This document shows positions 32,058 through 42,202 of a DNA stretch of 64,000 nt, piece by piece (position 1 is the first letter of the stretch; every line of letters begins with the position of its first letter). The DNA is from Talinum fruticosum (Eukaryota > Streptophyta > Magnoliopsida > Caryophyllales > Talinaceae), in assembly GCA_021018815.1 (NCBI GenBank), contig JAITYX010000033.1:4582001-4646000 (forward strand), written 5' to 3'. Under the pieces are notes generated by a model. It made no database searches. It was not told the DNA's origin and saw only the letters and a program-made list of their open reading frames with translations. The position numbers were made by a program, and so were the translations under genes.

Positions 32058-33452
32058 TGAAGGTTTTCTCTTGGAGAGGTTAAGTACCCTAGACGGGGGT
32101 GAATAGGGTGATGGAAGATTTTTGAGAAAATCAAACTGTTTACACGTAACAAACTAAGAAACAGATTCTAAGTCTAGATTAGACTCGGAGAGTGAAATAC
32201 ATAAAAAGTATGTGGAAACCGTCCCGAGGCATAAAATCACGAACAACGCTTATCCAAGCACCAAGTCAATTCCATGAATACAAAGGACTGACTCTATCCG
32301 AATTGCTCTCTTACACAATTCCTTTACATGTTTTTCTAGGCTTAGAAGTTCCGTTATCTCGATCTAGTACTTCCTAACTGAGTTAACCCTTATAGTAAAG
32401 GAAAACTGAGTTGAGTTAGCCTTTACAACTCGGTCAAGGGACTTACAAAGAAAGTAGAAAGAATATGACTGATTACAAGACTTTCTTTACAACTCGGAAT
32501 GTAAGAATTGAAAGATTAGGAGTTGTAAGTCGAAGATTAAATAAGAATGCACTAAGTAAGTGTTAAGCAAACTTTAAGTCTTGTGGAATGGCTTCTATTT
32601 ATAAGCATGAAGGAAGAATGACTGTTGAGACTTGTTTTGGACCGGTAAACCACAATCATCATTGTAACGGCTAGTCCGAGTCACTAAGAAAAAGATACGT
32701 TAAGATGTGAACGTTGTGTAGTGATCCTTGGCTCAAAGGATGGTCCATCCTTCTAGTGGTGATTGAAATCTTGGGTGGAAACAACCATTAGACTCAAAGT
32801 TGATGTTTTCCATGTTTTGAAAAAACAACCTCGACATGGTGTCCGAGCCATGTCTAGAAATGGTTGATTTCTATCTGCTAGTGTTTAACGACTAGAAACC
32901 TGTTGCTTTTGTATTTCAAAAATAGATTAGGCTTGTTTAGTCAACCTACAAAAGAAAATCAAAGTGGTGCTCAAAATATAAAAATACTTTGGTCCAAAAT
33001 TAGGAAAAGATAATAATTAAATCAAAATAATTAAGCACTTAATTATCTTCAACCTAATAGAATGGAATTTTTTGAGTTTAATAGTCATTAGGTTTTGATT
33101 CCATCTTAAGTCAATCCTTAAAATGATCAAGTTAGAATGAATAAAATGTTAGAATATATATACTTAGTCAAATAAATAATTCTCAATAAATAAATCGACT
33201 TAGAAATTAGAACTAACACGAGTAATTCATTTTTACATGAAACATAAAGTCGATGCTTAGAATAAAATTGTTAGAGTAATTATTTACTCATGCGATTATT
33301 CCGAGTTGTGTCCGAGTGGGTCGAATAGAATGAAAACTTAGTTATGTCCGAGTGGGTCGAACGGAATGAAAACTTAGATATGAGTTTCTTTAAAGTTGAG
33401 AATGACTTAGAATCAAAAGCTAAGCGATATAAAGAATTGTACCGAGTCTTCG
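32058..33452 (-). repeat. 5' LTR of S2
   Basis: On the plus strand it reads TGAAGGTTTTCTC...CCGAGTCTTCG; the outer TG is now CG. About 1395 bases, similar throughout to the 3' LTR at 58609-60035. A short duplicated block (TTATGTCCGAGTGGGTCGAA-like) is at 33300-33380. Confidence 0.9.
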
Positions 33453-34530
33453 TACTCTTTCGGGATACAAGATAAGGAATCCTAATCAAATCACGAATCC
33501 TAGCACAATGCAGCTACGAAATAAGAAGTCTACTTCAACACCGGTATGGTGGACGAGTGATACATACCACACCAATACGTCCCACATCAGCACGTACCAT
33601 ACCAAGTACATCCCGCATCTTTACTAGTAACACCAGTGTGCCACCCACGGTCGAAGCACAACCTTCCTTCAAAAGCGGCCAACAAGCTCGAACAAACTCC
33701 CATTAGGACCATATTCAAGGATTCTATTGCTAGGATAGAACCTAAGTTTGAGCCCCAGGATAAAAAGATCGAGTCAATATTTGAAACCCTATACCTCATA
33801 CTCAAAGAGTTGGAGAAGAAATCAAAAGAAGGAGAATCCCACCTCGAACCTCAACCCAAGCCTCAATCTTATCCACAAATTGATCGAATATAGAAGCCGC
33901 TACGTGAGTCTTCCATGTTTAATGACTACTATCCGGCCCACGATTCACTTTAATCCCTAAAGGGAAATTACCCCAAAAATTCACCATGCTTCACATCAAG
34001 TTCCACGGGACTGAAAACCCTCACCACCATGCGAGGAACTTTATAGGGGCAATGACCTTAAAGAATGTACCGGAGAACACATACCATGTCATCTTCCCAT
34101 GGATGTTTGATAAAGACGTCATGAAGTTGTATAATGCTCGTTGACCCATACATGGTCACAAACTGGTAGGATCTTTGTGAGGAGAAGTTCTTACATCAAT
34201 ACTCCTACAATACTGATCTACTAGTAACTCTTCGAGACTTAGATCCGATCAAGCAAGGAGACGAGGAGAGCTTCACTAACTTCCTCACTCGTCTGGACGG
34301 AAAAAGTCGCCCACATAGCTAATCGACCCTCCGAAAAGGATTATATAAGGCTCATCATCAAGAACCCGAAACCCGCCTATCGACAACACTTAAAGTTCTT
34401 GTCTTTCATGGACTTCAAAATACTAAGAGATGTTGGCATACTTACGGAAGAGGAGCAATCATCAACAAAAGCTTCAACTAGCTAGAAGATCATCTAATGA
34501 GCCCATTACTCATCAAGGATGCTAATAAAG
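33453..34530 (+). pseudogene. gag: Ty3 Tat-like gag of T-B, broken
   Basis: Gag of a second, Ty3-type element. The readable blocks are DKKIESIFETLYLILKELEKK (33760-33820, helical), then KFTMLHIKFHGTENPHHHARN and FIGAMTLKNVPENTYHV, PWMFDKDVMK (33975-34130), then an RPSEKDYIRLIIKNP-like block near 34325-34370. The T-C gag on the other strand (55650-57050) has all of these blocks. The NRPSE.DQ.R..VKNL motif and the order are typical of Tat/Ogre gag. It follows the S2 LTR directly and its own 5' LTR is not visible. Many stops. Confidence 0.75.
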
Positions 34531-34805
34531 TGTGCATTTCCCATTCAAATATGTTCTTTGTTTATTTCCTTTTCCTGTTTTCCAAAAAAAAAAAAAAACC
34601 AAATCGTTACTTCCCTATTTAACTATGAAGGCCCGATTTCCACTATAGTAGATACGTACAAAGCCCATGAGGCCCGGCCCCAAACCTAATCTATGTTCCC
34701 AGTTCCCATTTCTGAATTCAAAGCCACTTTTCCCTACTCAAAAGGAGCAAAAGTCGATCAAGAAGCATGCCATGCTGACTCGATAACAAATCGTCAAGTC
34801 TATGG
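34531..34805. other. T-B sequence between gag and the S3 insertion
   Basis: A 14-base A run lies at about 34587-34600. No protease or polymerase motif is seen here or in the continuation at 46850. The last five bases, TATGG, are the S3 target site. Confidence 0.5.
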
Positions 34806-36145
34806 TGAAAACACATATTCTAACTCTAAGACATTCGAGTACTATATGAAGATTCATTTATAAATCTCATCTCTCTTGAGTTTTGATTTCAAGTCATTCT
34901 GAGTGCTATAGAGACTCTTGTATAAGTTTTCATTTGTTTCTAACCGACTCAGAAAATACATTATTATATATCTTCTACAATGATGTTTCGACTCACTTGG
35001 ACACCACTTAGAACTATTGCATGCTCAAATGATTTCTCTAACACTTTTATTCGAAGTACCTACTACATATTTCAACGCAAAGTGAATTACGAGTGTTGAT
35101 TCCTCATTCTAAGTCACTTTATTTTTTTGAGAATTATTTGTCCATATCAAGTTGCTATACTCGGATGCTTTATTCTTTAACCTTAATCCTCCTTAGGATT
35201 GACTATGATGGAATTTAAGTATGTTTAATATTAGACTTAGAAAATTCCACTCTTCTAGGGCTAAGATAATTAAGCACTTAATTACTCTAATTTAATTATT
35301 ATCTATGCCTAATCTTGGACCAAAGTATTTTATACTTTGAGAAGCAAAGTGGTTTACTTTTATAGGTTATTCAAACGAGGCTAACTTATTTTTCAAATAA
35401 AAAACTAGCCGGCTTCTAGCTGTCAATTACCAGCAGACAAGCTTCATTTACTTGTGAACAGAGCTCGGACACCGTGTTAGGGTTGTCTGTTTCCAAAACT
35501 AGAAAACTCGAAAGCTAGGCTCAACGGTCGTTTGCACCTTGCTTTACGGACAACACGAGCTGGTTGGAACACCTTTTTGAGCCAATAGCCATTGCACAAT
35601 GTTTACATCCCAATGGATCTTTTCGAGTGACTCGAAGAGCCGATACAACGGCCGGTGAAGACTTCGTTCGGAACCAAGACTCAACGGTCACTCGCTTGAT
35701 TGGATATAAATGGAAGCCATCTCACAAGACAAGAAGATTGCTGGAGTTATTGTTGAACAGACATTACAAAACGCATTACTTGACCAAAAGTTATTATTCT
35801 CATATTCAATCTAGAAAGTACAAGATCGGATAAGGTATCTTCGAGTCTAGGAAAACATTGTAAGGAATTGTTTAAGGGAGCAATTCTAGTAGAGTTAGTC
35901 GGTTGTATTTTGAGGATTCAAAATAGTGGAATTGATTTGGTGCTTGGATTAACACCGACCGTGGTTTTCCGCCTCAGGAGGGTGTCCACGTATTTACGAG
36001 TACTTGCATTTCTATGTCCAATCTAGATTTAGACTCAGTTGTTTATCACTTTCCAAGCAAAAAGTGTATAAGTTCTTTTAAATTTTGCTCATCACCATAT
36101 TCACCCCCTCTAGGGTGACTTAGACTCTTCAAGAGCAAACCTTCA
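34806..36145 (+). repeat. 5' LTR of S3
   Basis: 1340 bases, TGAAAACACATATTC to GCAAACCTTCA. Compared with the 3' LTR it lacks roughly 150 bases near 35815, between the CATATTCAATCT and AAGTAC(A/T)AGATCG blocks. Its TATA box is changed to TATAAATGG (35705-35713). Confidence 0.93.
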
Positions 36146-36146
36146 A

Positions 36147-36158
36147 TTGGTATCGAGC
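36147..36158 (+). other. Primer binding site of S3
   Basis: TTGGTATCGAGC, the initiator-tRNA-Met site with one base lost. Confidence 0.88.
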
Positions 36159-36204
36159 CTAGCTTTTCAAGAAGGATAAAACAATCCAAAGGTCTAAAGA
36201 TTAG

Positions 36205-37983
36205 ATGGCTCGGAACATTGGAGAGTACGATGAAGGAAGATCGTCCACCAAACCACTAAAGTTTAAAGGGTCGAACTTTGTGCATCAAAAGAAACTGATA
36301 GAGTGGTTTCTGCTGGACAATGATGAAGATGTCCGGAACATCATACAAGAAGGCAACTACATCCCAATGAAGATGGAGGGAAAAAGATTTGTGCCTAAAC
36401 AAATATTCGAGTACACCAATGAAGAAGCGGAGAAGTTCGAAAGAACTTCAAAGCAATGAACATACTAATGTGTGATATCAGCTCGGTAGAGCTCAACAGA
36501 GTGTCGGCCTGTGACACAGCAAAAGATGTGTGGGACATCCTTGGCAACACATACAAAAGAACAAGCCAAGTGAAACAGGCGTAGATAAGCCAATATCTTC
36601 ACAAATATGAGTCTGTTTAAGATGGAGCCGGAAGAAAACATCACTCAAATGTTCATTCGCTCCACTGAGATTACAAACAATGTCAAATCTCTGGGTAGAA
36701 AAATCTCTCACCAAGAAATATATATAAATATTCTAAGAAGTCTACCAAAGAAGAGATAGGGTCCTAAGGTGACAGCCATCGAGGAAGCTCGAAGCCGTTC
36801 ACAACTAAAGCTAGACGAAATGATTGGGAAGCTATTTACTCATGAGATTCATCTGGAAAAAGAGGATGCCAAGGTCGGCACCAAAAAGAACATTGCGTCG
36901 AAGGCCTCGGAAAGTGGAAGGGAAAGTTTCAGCGTTTCATACTTATAAGAGGATCCGATAGCGCTCATTACCCGAGACTTCAAAAGAATGATGAAGCATA
37001 GAAAGTGGGAAAAGAGGCCAAAGGAAGAGTTCCATAAGAAAGACAAGAAGGATAGAAAACGTAAATATTGTTCTCCTTGAAAGTTATCTTTAACTAAGAA
37101 CTCTGGTTGTTTTGAATGTGGCAGCAAAGATCACATAGTCAAAGACTATCCGAAGAGAAAGAAGGACAGAAAGAAGAAGGCTATGATGGTCACATGGAGC
37201 GATGACAACTCATCTAAAGATAAAGATGATTCCGATGACTCAAAGTGTCTAATGACACTAACGGACTCGAAGCTAAATCCGAGTCGAATGCTCGACAACT
37301 TAGATACCGATGAGACAAGTGCTCAGGAGGTAATTCAAAACTTTCTCAAGTTCTCCAAAGTTGATTTAGCCGGATATATTTACACTCCGGAGAAAAAGTC
37401 CAATTCGATTCTTCTCGGTTCAAAGAACAACTTGAGTCTCTTACTTCAGAGAGCAATGGTTTGAAAAATGAATTGAAAAAACTAAGACTAACTCTGAAAG
37501 AACTCAAGACCGAGTACTCAAGCTAATGAGACCGAGTCCGAGTCACTCAAAAAAGAAAATGAGCGTCCGAAAAGAAAGCTCAATGAGTCTCAAGAGCTTC
37601 TTTTGAAATTCATTCAAGGTTAGAAAAACCTTGACATGCTTTGGGCTCTTAGTATGTCTCCTTCAGGAAAGAAGGACTTGGTTTTAATGAAGAAGAGGAA
37701 TCTAATTCCTATTCTAACCTTTTTAAAAGGATTCCGAACCGTTAAGTTCCGGAAGGCTGAGCATGGTTCCATTCATAATAATGAAAGGAGGACTGAGCTC
37801 AAACCAGTTTATAGCAGAAAACCTTCTCCACTTGTTTACAAAAGAAAAGATTTCAAAAGAATGAGACATAGATTCAATCTTCTAGAAAGAAGACTCGGAA
37901 TCGGACCAAACCCAAAGTCATTCAAATCTAGGTTCCCAAGAGTCATTTTCCTTAGAAAAGACCACAATCAAGGGAATTACTAG
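36205..37983 (+). pseudogene. gag: S3 gag, broken but best preserved
   Basis: The ATG at 36205 opens 84 codons: MARNIGEYDEGRSSTKPLKF, LIEWFLLDNDEDVRNIIQEG, RFVPKQIFEYTNEEAEKF. In other frames come NEHTNV/CDISSVELNRVSACDTAKDVWD (to about 36530), KMEPEENITQMFIRSTEITNN (36620-36685) and the LIGKL..HEIH block (36820-36860). The zinc knuckle CFECGSKDHIVKDY (37108-37149) has its last cysteine changed to tyrosine. An acidic segment (37183-37464), a coiled segment and a basic C-terminal frame (37636-37983, with KAEHGSIHNNERRTEL) follow. The gag type is that of Sireviruses. Confidence 0.9.
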
Positions 37984-38039
37984 GTTCATTCGAGGAAGTG
38001 AGAAGGGTTAGTTTGTTTCTTACTTGTAGGTAACTTAGA

Positions 38040-38345
38040 AAAAGATGAAAGGTCATTGGTACTTAGATAGTGGATGCTCATGCCACATGTTAGGAGATTC
38101 AAGACTCTTTTATGAGTTAGAAGATTTTAAAGGAGGCAAAGTCACTTTTGGAGATGACACTAAGGGCAAGATAGTTGGGATTGGCAAAATTGGTAAATGA
38201 GACAACCTAGTCGATCCAGTTTATCTTGTCAAGGATTAAAGTACAATATTCTCAACATGTCTTAGTTGTGTGACAAAGGTGAAGAGGTAAGGTTCACTCA
38301 AACCAGTTGCTACATTTCGATGCAGCTACAAAAGAGACTAAGCTC
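38040..38345 (+). pseudogene. pol (PR): S3 protease, broken
   Basis: KGHWYLDSGCSCHMLGDSRLF keeps the DSG triplet of the retropepsin. FKGGKVTFGDDTKGKIVGIGK follows, then a stop at about 38199 (GK*DNL) and a frameshift in the LVKGLKYN-equivalent block. Confidence 0.88.
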
Positions 38346-38425
38346 TCGGGTAAAAGATCGGGTAACACCGATACTATTCCTCTTTCCGATCCAACTCTTA
38401 GAATTTATCTTGCTTAAAAGCATCG

Positions 38426-39028
38426 TTGCATGATGATTCTTGGACATGGCATCGTAGACTAGGTCATGTTAGCATGCACATTATCAAAAGGATTGCATCT
38501 CATGGTTTAGTTAGGGGTTTACTTAATATTGCATTTAAGAAAGATAAAATACGTGAAGCATGCACAAAAGGAAACCACTCAAAACTATTTCCTTATAAAT
38601 ATTTCCTTATTGCTCATATTTATGTTGATGACATTATGTTTGGAGCTATTAATAAAACTCTACGTCGAGAGTTTTCTAAGTTGATGAGGCAGGAGTTCCA
38701 AATGAGCATGATGGGAGAACTCAATATCTTTCTTGGTCTACAAATCGGAGAAGAGAAAGATGGAATCTATGTCCATCAATCTAAGTATACTAAGGAGTTG
38801 TTGAAAAAGTACAAGCTTCAAGATGTGAAATATGTAGCCACACCTATGAGTAGCGAGTATGAAACTCGACTCAAACAAAAAGGTAAAGTAGTAGATCGGA
38901 AAGTCTATAGGGGTATGATTGGATCTCTACTCTATCTCACATCTTGTAGGCCAAATATTATGTTTAATGTCTATTTGTGTGCAAGATTTCAAACTAATCC
39001 AAAACAATCATATCTTACTTGCAGGTGA
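38426..39028 (+). pseudogene. S3 pre-integrase zinc finger joined to RT C-terminal part by deletion
   Basis: An open frame of 200 codons. Residues 1-50 are the integrase zinc-binding block (SWTWHRRLGHVSMHIIKR, then CTKGN). At about residue 55 (near 38590) it passes straight into the end of the RT fingers/palm (FLIAHIYVDDIMFGAINKT) with the YVDD box, followed by MSMMGELNIFLGLQIGEEKDG and YVHQSKYTKELLKKY. Relative to S1 (2905 to about 4590) the integrase core, integrase C-terminus and first half of RT are missing. The frame is open across the join, probably by chance. No function is implied. Confidence 0.92.
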
Positions 39029-39564
39029 AGAGGATTTTCGGATATATTGCAAGGACTCAAAATCTTGGTCTATGGTTCTCAAGAGACTTAGAACCGACCC
39101 TTAATGGATACTCGGATGCTGACTATGCTGGTTACAAAGTTGATAGAAAGAGCACATTAGGAGCATGCCATTTTCTAGGTTAATCCCTCATATCTCGGGC
39201 ACTAAAAGAAGCGTAACTCGGTTGCTCTATCAACTGCTTGAAGTTGAGTACATTGCAACCGGAGCTTGCTGTGCTCGGATTCGTGGATCAGCAGCGCTTG
39301 AAGGATCTTGGACTCTCATTCAAATCTATCCCAATCAAGTGTGACAATCAAAGTGCAATCATCATCACTAAGAATCCAGTTCAACACTCAATGACAAAGC
39401 ATATTGAGGTCGGGTATCATTTTCGAGAGACCATTCTAAGAAAGGTGATATTAAACTTGAATTCATTCCTACAAAATTTCGAGTTAGCTGATATTTTCAC
39501 TAAGCCACTTAGTGAGGATCAGTTTTGTTTTATTAGGAATGAGATTTGTATGATTAATGCATGA
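39029..39564 (+). pseudogene. pol (RH): S3 RNase H, broken
   Basis: YSDADYAGYKVDRKST-like near 39105-39150 in a shifted frame. A 108-codon frame (39238-39564) then reads FKSIPIKCDNQSAIIITKNP, VQHSMTKHIEVGYHF and FELADIFTKPLSEDQF. The Asp in the CDNQSA block and the His of KHIE are kept. pol ends at the stop after INA (39562). Confidence 0.9.
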
Positions 39565-39810
39565 TTATGTGCTTTTCTAAATGAACTTTTCTTGCATAAT
39601 TGTGTGTTATATGTTCCTTTTTATCTTATTAATAAAAAATTGATATGTTGACCAAGTAAAACCGAGCTATGAGTTATTAGGTCTCCGAGTGTTCTAAGTC
39701 ACTCGAAACTATACTTGAGTTAGACTCGAGTTTTTGAGCAAAATGGACATCAAACTTCGAAATCATCTCTAGATAAATGGAGAATTTCCTAAATATTTTT
39801 AAAAAGTCTT

Positions 39811-39813
<3 letters not shown>

Positions 39814-39849
<36 letters not shown>
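39814..39849 (+). repeat. (TC)n microsatellite between pol and extra ORF
   Basis: 36 bases of TC repeat. A second CT-rich block lies at 40071-40140, after the TATA box. S1 has shorter CT runs at the same two places (5788-5809 and 5995-6008). Confidence 0.97.
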
Positions 39850-39853
<4 letters not shown>

Positions 39854-39990
39854 CACGTTTCAATTAGAAAACTAGCCGTTAAAAGAAAGCTGCTGGAATT
39901 CTAACCGTTGGAGAGCGAAATGTCACACTTGTCCGTGATGGTCGTTGGAGCTTTAGGTCGGATCAAAGGCTGAAGGTCATTTCTTTTTGT

Positions 39991-39999
39991 TATAAATAG
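39991..39999 (+). promoter_or_regulatory. TATA box upstream of the S3 extra ORF
   Basis: TATAAATAG, 164 bases before ATG 40163, followed by CATTTCTTTA(T/C)TTTACTC and a CT-rich leader. The box and the sequence just after it match S1 5949-5990. Confidence 0.55.
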
Positions 40000-40162
40000 C
40001 AACCCTTTACCTTCATTTCTTTATTTTACTCACTACTTTCTTACGTTCTAAGCATTCTCGCTCACTCGATTTCTCTCTCTCATTCTTTTCGCTCTCTCTC
40101 TCTCTCTTTGCTCTCTCTCTCTCTCTCCTCTCTCGTCCTCTCGTTCCTCAAAAATATTCACC

Positions 40163-41757
40163 ATGCCCGAAAGGGGTTGTGCACCTGATTTGTCTGGGGT
40201 CTCGCTATCAAGAAGCCCTGCACCAAAACTCCTCAAGAGGGTACCTCTAACCCCCTCTAAAATCTTCGTTACCAAACATCTTACGTTGGATGACAAATTC
40301 TTTCCAACCACCTCGTTTTCATGGTTGCAGCACATAAAGAGCACTAGAGTGTACAATTTCTTATGCTTTAGTGAGTTTATCTATCCCGAACTCGGTTCCG
40401 AGTTCTATTCGAATATGTCTTACTCTAAGGGGGTCATCACGTCACTAGTTCAAGATAAGGTTGTTCGTATCAACCTCTCTCTCCTTCACGAGAATCTTCA
40501 AAGTGTCTTCTCTTTTTCTTAACTGCAATCCCATCCCATTTACGGAGATTGTAGATGAGTTCTTTGAGAAGTACGCCAAGGAGGTCCCCGAGTCACGCAA
40601 AAATTTCTCGGTGACTCGGATGAAGACCGAGGCCGGACTCCTTTGTTTTCTCTTGATGAGAACTTTCTTTTCTCATCACTCTACCAAAGAGAATCCCAAT
40701 TCTAAGATTCTCAAAGATTTATTTGATATTCTAGAGGGCTACAACGTAGACTTCTTCCTCGCTATTCTTGAGCGAGATAGCCCAAGTGCCTACTCAATCC
40801 AAAAATTCTGCTCCTTTTCCTTTTGGAGCCCTTTTGGCTGCTTGTTTTCAAACAGTTCAAGGTTCCCTCCCCTCATATCTAAATGTAGTTTTGAGGCTGC
40901 CATAGTGGTCGGCGGGAAGGAGCTTCTAGGCTACGAATATCGGGAAGTTAAGCCCGGTGTCCGGGTCCACGGGTTTGAGTTAAAGCCCCCTTCACCCCCT
41001 CCCACTCGGACTCGGGTTCCTCTAACACTCCCTCCTCCCTCCGCTGGTCCCTCCACTTCTCAACCACCTTCTACGACCTCCGAGGCTATGTTTACCGTTT
41101 TGCTAGACAAATTCTCCTCTCGTGTCCGAAGAACTTTGGGGCACTCTTTCATCTCTAAAAGCTGTCCTTCAAAGCCCGATGATCAAACGGAAGATAGGCG
41201 GTCTCGGATCCAGGAGAACCAAGATCCGTTGATCGAGCTAAAGGGCATCATCGGTGAGCGAGTGTCGCAGCCCCAACTCCTCCAAGAATGCCGATACTTC
41301 GAGGAGTTCCGCAGCTCGAGCCAAGTCTCTTTCGATTGAGGGTGAAGAAGAAGTTGCAGCTGAGGTAGCTCAACTCGAAGAGGAGAAGAAGAGGAGAAAG
41401 AAGAGGAGAAGGAGGAGAAGAAGGAAGAGGAGAAAGAGAAAGAGGAGGCCGCTTAACCTAAGGGACAAGGTGCAACAACTCCTGAACCGAGATTGATCTC
41501 CTCGGATCTCGATCCGAGTGGATCGAAGAAGCTGGGGACATTGGTTAGTCCACGGCTATTAAGTCGAAGCACCTCCCTTTACTCGTCTTCCAGGAGAATG
41601 AGTTTGAGGATGATATAGCCATGTGTCATACGACTAGGACGGAGCCACTTCCAAACATCTCTATGCTGCTGGCGCCACGTTCATCCACTTCCTCTCAAGC
41701 ATATCAGCGCCGGCGCACTTGCTCGTCCCTCCACCTCACGACAACAAGCCCCCTCTT
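40163..41757 (+). pseudogene. S3 extra ORF (env-like position), broken
   Basis: The best copy of the Sirevirus extra ORF here. The start is ATG 40163 in CACCATGCC. Frame 1 runs 119 codons: RSPAPKLLKRVPLTPSKIF, LDDKFFPTTSFSWLQHIKST, EFIYPELGSEFYSNMSYSKG, RINLSLL. After a frameshift near 40500 a long frame (to 41339) reads PFTEIVDEFFEKYAKEVPES, KTEAGLLCFLLMRTFFSHHS, ILKDLFDILEGYNVDFFLAI. A proline-rich linker and QENQDPLIELKG follow. A lysine/arginine/glutamate-rich tail (to about 41460) and a serine-rich end come last. The 'YPELGSEFYSNM' block recalls plant retroelement proteins with a putative transposon-protein domain; function unknown. No convincing signal peptide. Confidence 0.75.
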
Positions 41758-42189
41758 AATTTTTTTTCCTCTGTTTTATTTTTTTTTTTCAATTTGTACT
41801 ATCTCGGATAGTTTCTTCCCTCTTTTGATGAAATGCAAGGGGAGAAATATAGAAATTTTGATGTTTTGTTTAGGGGAGCTCAACCTCTCTTTTCTTTGAG
41901 CAATCAATGAATGAATTTTTTTCACTAAACAAACTTATTTCTAAGTCACTTCTTGTTAAGTTAGATGTTTCTTATTATCTTTGTCTCGCTCTAATATAAT
42001 GTGTGTTTTTTTTCTCTAATGTGTTATCCGCATAACTATTATGGGTGATGATATTATCTACAATATATTTTATAAGTATAAACTACCTTTCACTCGTCAC
42101 TCCTCGCTCCGATATGTTCCGCATAGTGAAAATGAAAACTCATGTTTCGCACTAACAAGCTTCTATCTAAGTGTGGAATGCCTTTCATC
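41758..42189 (+). other. S3 3' untranslated region
   Basis: T-rich; parallels S1 7774-8170, with an upstream polypurine-like GCAAGGGGAGAAA near 41836. No gene seen. Confidence 0.55.
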
Positions 42190-42202
42190 AAAAAGGGGAG
42201 AT
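42190..42202 (+). other. Polypurine tract of S3
   Basis: AAAAAGGGGAGAT, identical to S1 8171-8183. Confidence 0.92.

Larger units (their letters stand above)
14593..33452 (-). mobile_element. Sirevirus-type Ty1/copia element S2, 3' truncated, split by nested insertions
   Basis: In minus-strand order: 5' LTR (33452-32058), primer site, gag in three pieces, protease, integrase and the first part of RT. It ends inside RT at the T-A LTR junction, so the rest of RT, RNase H, the extra ORF and the 3' LTR are missing. The gag is split by a solo Sirevirus LTR (30241-31872) and a CACTA transposon (18073-29915). Confidence 0.9.

Noticed and set aside
34587..34600. A-run as the tail of a LINE or processed pseudogene
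   Set aside because: No reverse transcriptase of LINE type or gene-like sequence precedes it; upstream is Ty3 gag.
38426..39028. Domesticated host gene from a retroelement
   Set aside because: Open frame is explained by a recent deletion joint; flanking S3 genes and LTRs are still present and broken, and there is no sign of selection visible here.
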